This document shows, one piece after another, positions 45,918-55,149 of a DNA stretch of 64,000 bases. Within the stretch, counting starts at the first letter, position 1. Every line of letters begins with the position of its first letter. The notes beneath the pieces were generated by a model. That model worked only from the letters and a program-made list of their open reading frames with translations, made no database searches and had not been told where the DNA came from. The stretch comes from Aplysia californica (lineage: Eukaryota; Mollusca; Gastropoda; Aplysiida; Aplysiidae). The stretch spans positions 1,298,831-1,362,830 of the forward strand of contig NW_004797422.1 of NCBI RefSeq assembly GCF_000002075.1, read 5' to 3'. The translations under genes were made by a program, and so were the position numbers.

Positions 45918-48900
45918 TTATTATTAATATTATTATTCTGTATATTATGCATGTATAAATATAATGATAAATGTTTAGGCTTAGGTGAAAAAATAAGAAA
46001 TTAAAAGGTGTTTGTGGATAAAGATCAACAATAGCAATCTTTAACTGTTATATTTTGGACCAGCACATGACAATAAAAAAAAAAGTGTTATCCTGTTGGA
46101 CAATCTGCATAGACTAGGTAGCTTTTGATGGACAAGTTTCTCATGGCGACTTCTGTCGCCGTTGTCAATGTCATTGTAATTCATGATGAAAAGATACATT
46201 ATTCGGCTAAATGAAAATTTCTGGATTATTCACAAATTTTTGTCTCTCGAGTAATATGTCAACTTTATAGCCAGTTTTGTATTTGTACACACAGTAGTCT
46301 TGTGGTTAGGCTACCGTACTTGTATTTTTGAGGTTGCGGGTTCGGGGGTTTCGAGCCTCAGGCCCGACTATATGTCCAAGGGAAAGACACTTTATATAAA
46401 TTTTCTTCACTTCACCCAGGTGGGAATGGGTACTCGGCCATAGACAGTGATAGATATTGTCAATATGTTAGTGTTCTAGGGCCTGTAAAATGGCAGCTTC
46501 CCAGGAAATTGAGATTGTTTCAGAATGCTATCAGGTCTGAAGGGGTAAAAATATAGATTGTAAAGCACATAGTTTGCTGCTGAGCGGGTCTTTGCGCTAT
46601 ACAAATGCTATCTATTATTATTATTATTACATGAAGAAAAAAATCTTTGCTTTTATAAATATTACATGAAGAAAAAAATCTTTGCTTATATAAATAATGC
46701 AATTTTTAAAAATATCATAATTCATCTATGTCTGTTCTTTTCGTTCAGACTTCATTCGCCTTACTTTTCAACTTGTACATGCTGGCAAACAATCCAGAGG
46801 CTCAAGACAGGGCTTATGAAGAGGCAAATACTATTTTATCTTCGTCTGGTGATGTCACAGTGGAGGGGTTCAATTCTTCCAGATACATTAAAGCCTGCAT
46901 TAAAGAGACTTTCAGGTAACAATGTCTAGAGTATAAAATGGTTTGAAATTTGATGAGTCTGTTTTTTACTTCTTTTCAATTGTCTTAGTGAAGTGGATTT
47001 CCCTGAAATTTCAAGTACTGAAATGGAAGACAGGATAAAATTTAGCAGTGATGGATCTGACATATTGACTCTAGGGAATTTATTTTTTTAAAATTTCCCA
47101 TGGCTGTAATTTGGGCTTTGTACACATAGACTTAATTTTTTTTTAACTCAGACCCATATGTCAGCTTGTCTTTGTAAATGAATGGTCTGATCTCTACCAG
47201 ATTATCTTATGGTAATGCTGTGTCTGCATAGTTGTTGATATCATCTGAAATGTTGGAGAGTATGAATTTGATCTATTTGTTTTTTTGTTTTCTTGTTTAT
47301 TTCGATGGGGGTAACACTGTTATTCTTTTCCATGAAACTTATTATCGATTGCACTTCTTGAAACCACTTTAGGTGGCACAAACTATAAAAATAGATGATT
47401 TTTTAAGTCATTATTTGCACTTGTGCATATTGGTCCTTTAGGGCATCCTGAGAGAATAATTTTTCTTGAGTGCTTGCATACTGAACTGATGAATCGGGTG
47501 TGTTACTTCTGTCAGATTACATAAAATTAGGATTACTGGAACTGAATTGAGTTATTCTTTTTCAGATTTCTTCCTATTGGTATTGACATTCAGCGTTTAT
47601 GCCCAGCAAACATGGTCATCGGAGGCTATCAAGTTCCAGAAGGGGTATGACTTGATTTGTTTTTTTGTTGGTAAAGCTCGTTATATGATATCGCAACCAG
47701 CATCAGTTGCACGACAAAGATGTTCATTTGATTCCAGCTTGTAGAGTTCTTTTTTATCATGCATGTCTGTTTTTCTGCTTGATGCTGTATCCTGCTTGGC
47801 CTTGGTTTGTCCTGACAGGCAGGTTCAATGCATTCCACCTCTTAATTGATCTTCTGTTGATTGGAATATTAAACATTTATAATCAATCATCATGGCACTG
47901 GACATAAAGGTGAGATCCCAGCTGTTGCTTGATCGATAACAACAACAACAAAATCAATCATGGATTGTTGCTGAACTGGTACCTTCTTTTATTGGGATTG
48001 AAAGTATGATACTAGAGATAAATTTGAAACAATCCGAGCATTTTGTAGGTTTGATTCTGGCAGAAAACTCTTTTGTCAACATAAAATGTTGAAAGTATTT
48101 GTAAGCATAATAATAAAACACTACTGCCTCAAAAGCTAAGAATACCAAACTCTTATGTAGGGGGAATGACCACCTATATATCATGAGTTGGGCTGTGGGT
48201 TGGAAAAGCACAAGGACTGAAAGGAAGTAAAAATGCATCCCATGTGATTTTTTTCTAGTCACTGTATTAAATTCTTTTAGGTACTTGAGATTTGATTATC
48301 TGGATGATAACAGTTCAAGGATTTCTAAAAATTGTGCCTTACGTATGATATAATGTTGTATGACTGATTAATTCCTGTTAATTTTCAGTGTTGAGATTGA
48401 CGAAAGACTATTTCTTTCTAAAGATAGTTTGAGTAAATAAATAGTTGTCTTACTTTGCCTCTCCTGTTTTGTTTTGCTTTGTTTAGACTTACCTTGTTTT
48501 GGAGCCACATGTCAGCCAACATGATCCAAAGTATGTTGCTGAGCCAGAAAAGTACCTGCCAGAGAGATGGCTGAGGGAGGAGACTGGCACAGAGAAGACC
48601 CACCCATATTTGCTTATACCTTTTAGCATTGGTACAAGAATGTGTGCAGGTAAACACCACTTGGCTAGTTGATTTATATGAGTGTGCAGAAAAGCCCTAT
48701 TATATCAAATCAGAACCATTAAGTCCCTTTGCTTTTGTTTTATTGTTGCTGTTATGGCTGCATTTGATTTTGAAATAGGATGCTTTTGGAACATCAATGA
48801 CACAACATAGATGGAGTATTCCCAAAAAGATGTTTCTGTGCAGAGGATACAAAGCTTTATTTCTGCAATTCAATCCACTTTGCACTCTATGTGCTGAGAA

Positions 48901-49545
48901 TTATTTTGAGAGGCTGTAATTTCTTCACATGGCAATTTTTACTCCCCCCCCCCCCCCCCCCCCCCCCCCCCAAATAATGAAACACTATCAAAGTGTTGTC
49001 AATGAGCAACAACTTTTTCTCTTTTCCACCACTCTTTTGATGAATTTTTCTGCTGTGTACAAAGCAGAAGTAGAATTTGCCTGTCATTCTCAGTGTTATG
49101 GCCTCATGGAAAGGACAATGATGTGTAGTAGGATTGCTGCAGAAGTTAACTTATGCATTCATAACCAAGATAACAAAAACCTAAATCAATGTTGTGTCAG
49201 GGCATATATTCATTCTGTCATTCAAGAGAGTGGCTAGATTTATAATTTTTCTTTTTTTTTTTTTGTTGAAAAACTAGTCTACCATCTACCTTTATTGCTC
49301 TCTGTGAACATTCCCTTCTTCTTGTCTGTTGCTATGATTTTAGAAAAATTTCCCCCAATTGTTTCATAAAATCTTTTTTTATGTTCCTTTTAGGACGGCG
49401 ATTTGCTGAGCAGGAGCTGGTCATGATGCTGGCCAAACTTTTGTCTCATTATCGTCTGGAGTGGCACCATGGACCGGTGAATATGCGTTACCGACTACTT
49501 CAAGTACCAGACAGGGATGTTACAGTTCGGTTTGTTCCCCGATAA
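34967..49545 (+). CDS. Mitochondrial-clan cytochrome P450, complete, 10 exons
   Basis: Coding exons: 34967-35171, 36676-36803, 39816-39916, 42654-42844, 44133-44328, 45081-45255, 46749-46915, 47566-47644, 48487-48649, 49394-49545. They total 1557 bp, i.e. 518 residues plus stop, with every phase matching. An Arg/Cys-containing leader without a membrane anchor precedes the proline hinge (IPGPKG, residues 51-56), as in mitochondrial P450s. Other marks: K-helix ETFR (about 384-387), PERW (about 439-442), and haem loop [10 protein letters not shown] with Cys about 466, followed by RRFAEQE. The family is a haem mono-oxygenase receiving electrons from adrenodoxin; the substrate cannot be told. Resemblance is to CYP10/CYP27/CYP24-type enzymes. 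The I-helix reads TDTLSTTS where AGxDTTS is usual, so Ser replaces the acidic residue. Confidence 0.92.
35172..36675. other. P450 intron 1
   Basis: 1.5-kb AT-rich intron holding a reverse-oriented SINE body/tail (36147-36405) and a G11 tract near 36511. Nothing else seen. Confidence 0.75.
36147..36405 (-). mobile_element. tRNA-SINE copy lacking its head
   Basis: On the minus strand the core AAATCTCGGAGGTCCCATGA, GCGCACGTTAAAG, TAGGCTTCGGCTGCCACCCG and the tail TGAACTTATGCAGTGGTGAG match the full copy at 37189-37720. Confidence 0.75.
36676..36803 (+). CDS. P450 exon 2
   Basis: Phase 1 to 0. [20 protein letters not shown] then [18 protein letters not shown], the A-helix/beta-1 region. Acceptor TTTTTCAG, donor GTTTGT. 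Confidence 0.88.
37189..37720 (+). mobile_element. Full-length tRNA-derived SINE with 12-bp TSD
   Basis: Target-site duplication AGAACTTAACAA at 37177-37188 and 37721-37732, both exact. The head has A box TGGCCTAGAGG and B box GGTTCGAATCT. A pyrimidine-rich spacer follows, then the conserved core (AAAATCTCGGAGGGCCCATG, GTTAAAGATCCCTTGG) and the tail ATGACCTTATGCAGTTGCGA then GTGCCGTAAAAAC and an A-run. The exact TSD suggests a fairly recent insertion. It is 532 bp, longer than most SINEs. Confidence 0.92.
38119..39528 (-). mobile_element. Mariner-like DNA transposon with degraded transposase
   Basis: TA at 38117-38118 and 39529-39530. Inverted ends CAGAGTGATCCCAAAAAAAC and, from the right, CACGGTGATCCAAAAACACT. 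On the minus strand the transposase N-terminus is readable ([20 protein letters not shown]), and further on [17 protein letters not shown] resembles the mariner FTLSGYVN..N.R.WAPE block; GGNVEHC near the end matches the C-terminal EAKGGHFEHL. Frame changes and stops separate the blocks, so it is inactive. 1410 bp, about full length for the family. Confidence 0.85.
39816..39916 (+). CDS. P450 exon 3
   Basis: Phase 0 to 2. [20 protein letters not shown] then [13 protein letters not shown], the B-helix region typical of mitochondrial P450s (EGK.P.R.....Y). Acceptor TTCCTCAG, donor GTAATA. Confidence 0.87.
39982..40085 (-). mobile_element. Possible SINE/LINE 3' end with (AAT)n tail
   Basis: On the minus strand TGCATTGTACAACACTTAGA ... 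ACTATAACAATTCCCATTAT runs into TTATCATTATCATAATTATT. This resembles retroposon tails of the form 'acaa.gc..tta.TATT'. Only the end is present. Confidence 0.35.
40159..40235. repeat. (CA)n microsatellite
   Basis: About 38 CA units with one interruption (ACTCAC). Confidence 0.98.
41103..42046. mobile_element. Pogo-like TIR element, CAGTAGTCTCC family, complete ends
   Basis: TA at 41101-41102 and 42047-42048. The 20-bp inverted ends CAGTAGTCTCCGCCTAAGAT and CAGTAGTCTCCACCTAAGAT differ at one base. Subterminal GGATCTTAAGCG words recur inward. An internal repeat (CAGTTCA..TGTGATCCCG.CT) at about 41580 and 41700 suggests a tandem duplication. No transposase domain seen, so non-autonomous. Confidence 0.82.
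42654..42844 (+). CDS. P450 exon 4, C-helix
   Basis: Phase 2 to 1. [20 protein letters not shown] carries the C-helix WxxxR motif (W-Y-K-L-R). It continues to [11 protein letters not shown] before GTGAGT. Confidence 0.92.
43000..43392. mobile_element. hAT-like MITE
   Basis: Perfect 15-bp inverted ends CAGGGTTCCCACTCA and TGAGTGGGAACCCTG enclose 393 bp. CAGGG-type ends are characteristic of hAT elements. Flanks GCATTGGA and ATTGGGAC are similar but not an exact 8-bp duplication. Confidence 0.65.
43441..43643. mobile_element. Possible second TIR element
   Basis: Left CAGGCTTGCCAATTGGCCCA and, inverted from the right, GGGTATGCCAACTAACTTTT share TGCCAA and AT/T-rich continuation with GGGGA/TGTCCC further in. 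Ends are diverged and no target duplication is visible. Confidence 0.35.
44133..44328 (+). CDS. P450 exon 5
   Basis: Phase 1 to 2. (S)[18 protein letters not shown], then [20 protein letters not shown]. Two in-frame acceptors 6 bp apart (CAACAG and CTGCAG) are possible; the upstream one preserves the family spacing ES-xxx-IxFD-xR. Donor GTAAGT. Confidence 0.87.
44329..45080. other. P450 intron 5
   Basis: 752-bp AT-rich intron; nothing recognised beyond a C10 tract near 44516. Confidence 0.75.
45081..45255 (+). CDS. P450 exon 6, first half of I-helix
   Basis: Phase 2 to 0. [20 protein letters not shown] to [14 protein letters not shown]. It contains the oxygen-activation segment, where TDTLST takes the place of AGVDTT. 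Donor GTGAGC. Confidence 0.9.
45826..45914. repeat. (CA)n microsatellite
   Basis: About 44 CA units, pure. Confidence 0.98.
46285..46628 (+). mobile_element. tRNA-derived SINE with (ATT)n tail
   Basis: Head: A-box-like TTGTGGTTAGGCTA and B-box-like GGGGGTTTCGAGCC. Body: GGTGGGAATGGGTACTCGGC. It ends GCGCTATACAAATGCTATCT then TTATTATTATT, a tail style shared with many invertebrate SINEs and LINEs. A different family from the 37189 SINE. Confidence 0.75.
46626..46695. repeat. 35-bp tandem duplication
   Basis: Two adjacent copies of ATTACATGAAGAAAAAAATC then TTTGCTTTTATAAAT, differing at one or two bases. It lies 53 bp before P450 exon 7. Confidence 0.85.
46749..46915 (+). CDS. P450 exon 7, I/J/K helices
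   Basis: Phase 0 to 2. [20 protein letters not shown] continues the I-helix and J-helix; the exon ends [11 protein letters not shown], giving the K-helix ExxR with the Arg codon split across the intron. Confidence 0.93.
46916..47565. other. P450 intron 7
   Basis: 650-bp AT-rich intron; nothing else seen. Confidence 0.75.
47566..47644 (+). CDS. P450 exon 8
   Basis: Phase 2 to 0. [20 protein letters not shown] then YQVPEG, the beta-strand region after the K-helix. Acceptor TTTTTCAG, donor GTATGA. Confidence 0.9.
47645..48486. other. P450 intron 8
   Basis: 842-bp intron. A diverged SINE core (47690-47890, with TGTCCTGACAGGCAGGTT) resembles the SINEs at 58200 and 60210. Otherwise AT-rich. Confidence 0.7.
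48487..48649 (+). CDS. P450 exon 9, PERW and haem-binding loop
   Basis: Phase 0 to 1. [31 protein letters not shown], then [16 protein letters not shown] with the haem-ligand Cys. Donor GTAAAC. Confidence 0.95.
48650..49393. other. P450 intron 9
   Basis: 744-bp intron with a C28 homopolymer at 48944-48971 and a T-rich tract near 49250. The 102-codon frame from 48929 runs through the C tract and has no motif. Confidence 0.75.
49394..49545 (+). CDS. P450 exon 10, L-helix and C-terminus
   Basis: Starts in phase 1: [20 protein letters not shown] (L-helix; the RR pair is conserved in mitochondrial P450s for adrenodoxin docking), ending [13 protein letters not shown] and TAA. Confidence 0.94.
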
Positions 49546-49859
49546 AACAAAAGTTCTCTTACAGTGAGTTTTGTTTCAAATGCCTTCTAAGTGTTTCAGA
49601 TTTCAGTTGTATTTTGGCGTATTTCTACTCAATTAGTGGTTTCCTTTCCCCTCCCTGGCTAAGGAGCGGGGAATAGGCCTACAACAGACTATTGTCTTGT
49701 CCAAGGGTTTCCATACTGCTGTCTGTTTCCCTTGGGAGCTGGCTGTATGGACCTTAAAGGTCTTGAGGAACTCTACTTTGTTTTGTTTTGTTCATGGTGT
49801 TCAAGATTGAAATAGTTGTGAAAATATTCTCTTCTATGTAATGCTTTGTTGTCAGTATA

Positions 49860-51826
49860 CAGTCGAGCACTGATACCTCAAACACGTCAGGGGTTGACAA
49901 ATGTGAAGGGTGCTGACAAAAAGAGTTTCTTCTCGGATTCGAGCCCTATGGAAATCGCTACATCACACTTATAGGTGAAGTTTTCACAATTTATACGTAT
50001 GAAATAATATAAGGCACGTTATACTTAAAGAATACGGTATCAACAGAGAATCTACAAATTTGACCCTGGTGTCGATTTGTGGCCAATATCTCCATTTGTG
50101 GATTGCGAGAAGTAACTCATTTTGTCAGCACGCCTCACAAATGTGTTTTACACATCCGTAATTTGAGTAAACCAGGATCATTACATAAAATAAGAGAGAT
50201 ATTGAGGAAAAATCAAGGCAAGTAACTGATGTTTTCTCTTCTCGACCTTTATGAAGAGCACCTGGTGTTAATAAAAAGATCGAAGAATGGATAATGCATG
50301 CGCCTTGTTCAGTGTCAAAGAAAAAGACAGGAAGAGATCATCATAATCATGAAAATGTAACCAACACTGGTCAGAGCATGTCACCCATCCCTCTGGTATA
50401 ATCACTTCCCAATCCTTACCTTCATGTTCAAACAACCACACCTACATAAACGCATAAGACACACATATACACACAGGCACATGAACACAAACTTAATTCA
50501 CACAGCATATGCCCCAGTGCTGCACCACACTGTTTGTCTTCAATCACACCCCAATACCCAGCCTTTTCCCTTACCTGACTAGGCTCAAGAAAGTTCTAGT
50601 ACCGAACAAACACTTCAGGTATTGTGTGATGATCAGGGGCGGCTCGTGGGGTTAAAAAGTGGACGTGCACAATTAAGCTATCGCATGCTGAAGATACTCA
50701 AGGGCATAGTAAATGTGATGGTGCATAATTGTAGATCTTTGTGTTGGTGAGGGAGGACCTCGTGCTTTTATTTTCATTATTTTTACTTGTCGCTTTAATT
50801 TTTAGTACTAAATTTGTTTGTTAGCTAAACATCAATTTCGTTCATCCTGTATTGGAACTGAACACTCTAGTAATAACTTTCACTACCCCACTACAAAATC
50901 ATTCAAAGACACAACTTGTAGAACGGTCACGTTCACCTCCCTCAGGTTCACGGTCACAGAGTCACTTAAAATAGTGGCAAGACAGACAATGAACCAATCA
51001 CAATTCACTTGAGCACTCCGCTGGATTGCTCCGGGGCTCACATAATATTGGCAAAGAATAGCGTACGGTCAATCGCATTTATTTTTAGACTGCCTTACTG
51101 AGGGCTATGTTTCGGCACTATTCGTCAGGAGCTCATTTGAGATGTGCCGTCTTATTAATACTAATGTACTGCCAAACTCACTACCAGTGTCGTCATCGCT
51201 TGGGTTATCCCCAAGAGCGATTTATAGGTCAGGTTACACTGTTGAATATCCTATTATGTTAAGCTAAAGCGCGTGGACTTTGGCATGGCATAGTAGATGT
51301 TTTACGGCGCGATAGACACAGAAATGATAGTTATGGCGCCAGTGAGGACCTTGTTTTGATATAATATTTAGCCAGTGTTTGGTTCTGACTTCTTTTATTT
51401 TATTATTGTGGGTGTTTTACGTAATAAAACATTTTTAAAAATGTTGGCAGCACTGCACGACTGTACTCTATGGACGAACCGCACCTGGTGATGATGTGTC
51501 TCTATTCCAGCAGTGTGTGTATGATGCTGTGCAGGGAGGAGCCAGTTGGGCTCATAGAACCCGATACTCTCGATGATGATGGGTGTGTTTGTTTTCCATT
51601 CTGTGTGCAGGGCAATTTGAATTCGTGACAATTGTAAGAAAAACTTTGATCAGGCAGGCTTTTTCAGATGAGCTGTTCAAAACAACCATGTGGGTGTTCG
51701 AGAAAACAGTGCTACCTATGTAGAGAAAATATAACGGTACAGTTGAGAATTACCTTGAGAATGGCATATTGTGTGAGATATCCATTAATTGGAGTTCTGC
51801 GTGTTTGAGTTACCTGTGCTTGACTG
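49860..51826. mobile_element. Pogo/Fot-like TIR element, about 2 kb
   Basis: TA at 49858-49859 and 51827-51828. The inverted ends CAGTCGAGCACTGATACCTC(AAACACG) and CAGTCAAGCACAGGTAACTC(AAACACG) differ at about five of 27 bases. The right subterminal part (GGATATCTC on the minus strand) is in the style of pogo/Tigger elements. No transposase domain recognised; the short frame at 51395-51631 has none. A one-ended hAT-like CAGGGGCGGCTCGTGG at 50633 may be a nested insertion. Confidence 0.7.
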
Positions 51827-52380
51827 TACTTTTGTATGCTTTAAAACGTTATCCAGGAATTTTGTTTTGTGACCCAAATTGTTTCAACAAATGTCCTTTT
51901 ATGTTAATGTTATGAGTCTGTTCTTGAGATTATTACTGTATTCTTTTGTTTGAAATGTCACTGTTTTCATTGTTTAGATATGTTTGCTGTATGTGATACT
52001 CTAGCCATAAAAATTTCAAATAATGTTATTTATATAAGCTTATATAAAAAAGATCGAAAATATCTTCGCAGACATAGATTGTGCTTTGAGTACTGTTGAA
52101 CTTTATACACTCCCAATTATTGAAATAAACTTATCTGTAATTCTTACAATATTGTAAAATGTATGATTGTTGAATAGAATTTTGTGCCATTTCTGCTGTT
52201 CATCTTTTTTCAACAAACTTCCTTTATATCTGTTGTTTTCCTTTTTATGCAATACCCAGTTGTAATTTGCTTTTAATTGGTTTTGTTTCCTTTGGTATAT
52301 ATTGCATTTTTCGGTCATTGTTTGCTTTTTGTTTTCCCGCTCATACTTCCTTTTGAATCCTTCCAATTTGTTAAACCATC

Positions 52381-52615
52381 CAAGCATCAGCTGTAACATT
52401 TTGTGACATCAGGGATTCTCCTTTGGCCATACTTTTTCTGAAAGATACCCCCATCCTAGTTCGAAAAGATCTCCGACATTGCTAATAAAAACATGTCTCA
52501 AAGTCAATACGTTGGACCATTATTCAAATAAAAGAATGAGATACAGACCCAGTTGTTTAAACCCTTCAAGCATCAATGATAACGTTTTTTTGGCATCAGG
52601 GAATCTTCTTTGACC
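52381..52615. repeat. Two diverged copies of a ~55-bp unit
   Basis: CAAGCATCAGCTGTAAC...CATCAGGGATTCTCCTTTGG at 52381 and CAAGCATCAATGATAAC...CATCAGGGAATCTTCTTTGA at 52568, 187 bp apart. An old tandem or retroposon duplication. Confidence 0.7.
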
Positions 52616-52765
52616 ATATTTTTTTAATGAAGACTGTTTTCACTGAACTCAGATTTGACTATCACGTTGTTTTATTCTTTGAGGGAGTAAGTGTGCTCTT
52701 CTAGGAGCTGTTAAAATAATCAGGAAGCTTTTTTTGTGAACCAAATGAAGACAATTGGAAGTTAA

Positions 52766-53450
52766 CTCTTTGGAGACGCACCCACTTTCCCTTTTCCGAT
52801 AACCCTGTGGCACATCTTCTTTGCCCTTCTTTATCAGGTCACCATTTTTTCCCTATCAGCAGTACAAAAATCACACTTACACCACTAAAAAGTACAATTT
52901 CTCTTTTTTGCTCTAATACCAATCAATCATACATTCACAATACCAGCTTCACCTTGATCAAGGCTTCAAGATCACTATAAATGCCCTTAAAAGAAAAAAA
53001 TTCTCGACAAGATGAGACTTGGGGGTCGGGTAGATCTATCAATTAATGGTTCAGATTCATCATCACTATCTTTTGAACTTTCATCTTTTAATTTTAAATC
53101 TAACTCCTCATCCATCATCCATAAACAACTCCAAAGCTTCTTCAGTCCGTATCAAACCACGTCGCTTGGAGCTCGCTATTTGGATAGAAACTGTGCATGC
53201 GACATTTCGTGGGAAACAATGGGCCTAAAACAAAAGCCATGCAAAGCGATTCTAAGTCAAAAACAAATAAAACGAATCAACCCAATTATAGGGCTTTGGA
53301 CGAGCTTTCCAGTGATGTAGGGGTTGTCCACCTTAGACCACTAGTTAAGCTAATAAACACATTGAAAATCGTCAGCAGATTGTCCCCTGACAAGGCGACA
53401 ATGGTAGATTCCCATGTCAGAGGATTATCCACCGATGCGTCTTCAAAGAG
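52766..53450 (-). mobile_element. piggyBac-like element with N-terminal transposase remnant
   Basis: Left TTAA at 52762-52765 with CTCTTTGGAGACGCACCC; inverted from the right CTCTTTGAAGACGCATCGG, with the right target site TTAC instead of TTAA. On the minus strand, around 53060-53220, a piggyBac-style N-terminus is readable in pieces: KRRGLIRTEEALELFMDD, then DEELDLKLKDESSKDSDDES. No catalytic domain, so it is an internally deleted copy. Confidence 0.6.
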
Positions 53451-53792
53451 TTACATTTTTTTTTTCTTTTCTTTGGTACACAGGTTCAATTAAATACATT
53501 GCCTTTTAGGTCAATGCTTGTGTTCATACTGTGAATGTCAACATTTGTTCTCATAAAAAGTATATCATGGTAGAGATTTGCTGGTTGTGAAATCAAGAAG
53601 TCTTTTGATGTAAGCACCATCCCTGATTGTGAATGTTTGATAATGTACTAGGGGTTTTTTTTCTCTTAGCAATGCCTAGTTGTTCAAATACGACGCCTTT
53701 TTGAAGAGATTGATTGCAATGTTCTAATGCTTCATATTAATTTCTAGTGCAGACCTAGATATCGCTAATTACTTAGTCTTCGTATATACATA

Positions 53793-53949
53793 CAGTTGAA
53801 CCTGCTCTTATAAGATAATCTGTAGTACAAACGACCACTGTCCAGTCTCCTCCCCCATTTGCATTTTCTTTACATTATAATGGTACTGTGTAAGGCGGCC
53901 ACCTGTATAAGATGGCCAATTTTCTCTTTGACAATGGCTCACTATGTAC
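53793..53949. mobile_element. Pogo-like MITE, CAGTTGAACCTG family, short copy
   Basis: TA at 53791-53792, then CAGTTGAACCTGCTCTTATA; inner GGCGGCCACCTGTATAAGAT and TTTGACAATGG match the 27180 and 9052 copies. The right end is diverged (TACTGTCAAAA). Confidence 0.6.
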
Positions 53950-54869
53950 TGTCAAAATTGTGTAAGATGGACACTCATTGTTGAGGAGTATAGCATTTAA
54001 AACTGGTGGTTCTGTGATTTTCCTTCCATCCTGGGGTAGGAGATAAAGCAGTGGCTGTAGGTGCAATGCCACTAACAAAAACCCAACTCCATCACAGAGA
54101 GATTGTAAGAAAAATGAATGGGTATGTTGGTGTCTGTTGTATTATATTGAAAAGTTGTTTGAGCAGATAAAAAAGAGAAAGACGCTTTTAAGAGCATAGT
54201 TGCTGTGTGTTGCTGAAATACAAAAATTATAATATAATATAATAATAATAATAATAGTAATAATAATACCAATTGGAAGCTAGATTTCCCCCCCCCCCCT
54301 CCCAGAGCAACCAAGTCCTCTCATCCCAGAGATGGGGGCAGGGGAAGGCATGGCAGGTCCCAGAGGGTTAATGTTGTCGACAAGCAAGACGCAAATGGTC
54401 TCTGCACCTTCTCCGCAGTCATAGGGCTCTCCGATAAATGCATGCTTAATACATGTATGTAGCTGGGTATTCCCTACGTAGAGTCACATCCAGTACAGTG
54501 CTGACAATGAACCTCTGCTTCCCACCCCACCAATACCCGTCCCAACTCCAGGTCAAAGAAAGGTTGTCGATGGAGAGAGGAGAAAAGAAAATTGGTAATT
54601 ATAATGAGAATAATAATAATAAAATGTAATAAAGTAAAACAATAAAAACAATAAATAGAAAGAGTAAGATACATAGTAAAGTAATATGTCTCTTTTGGGG
54701 GTCACCCCTTGACCCGTTAGCTTCCTCTTTTTCTTTTCCTGTTTGAAGAGTACTAATCCCCCCGCACCATGAAGAGGTAGGTCTATTTGGGGGGATTGTT
54801 GAGGTGAAAAGAGGTTGTTTTAAGTGAAATTCTAGAACAGTGTCGTTATTTTTTTTTTTTATGCAAGGA

Positions 54870-54950
54870 GCGGAGTAGGACTGTAGGAGTGGTCATTTGT
54901 GCAGGTGATTATCTTGGACAGATGGCTGTTAGAGCAGGATTATTTGTGTT
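54870..54950. mobile_element. Half copy of the CAGTTGAACCTG family, inverted
   Basis: The reverse complement reads AATCCTGCTCTAACAGCCAT then CTGTCCAAGATAATCACCTG, matching the left end of the 9052 copy. It could also be the partner end of the 53793 copy in a longer element. Confidence 0.45.
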
Positions 54951-55149
54951 TATAATCATTTTGTGCCAGATCTGAAATAGATTTTGGTGGTCATGGTTCG
55001 CCATTCATTTCTTTCCTCTGGTGTTCCAAAAAGAAAAAACCCTATGCTATTCCTGTCTTTCCACATCACTTATCTGTTCAGGTTTCTTAATTAAGTAAAT
55101 TGTTATTAGTTTACCTTTGTCTCGTTTTCTTTCTGTTTTTCTAGTGAGA

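Larger units (their letters stand above)
45256..46748. other. P450 intron 6
   Basis: 1.5-kb intron with a CA microsatellite (45826-45914), a tRNA-SINE (46285-46628) and a 35-bp tandem duplication (46626-46695) near the acceptor. Confidence 0.75.

Noticed and set aside
48929-49237. 102-codon frame with PPPPPPPP in P450 intron 9
   Set aside because: Passes through a C28 homopolymer and lies between two well-supported P450 exons.
51395-51631. 78-codon minus-strand frame as possible transposase
   Set aside because: No DDE, helix-turn-helix or other motif visible; His-rich composition from repeated CAT/CAC words.
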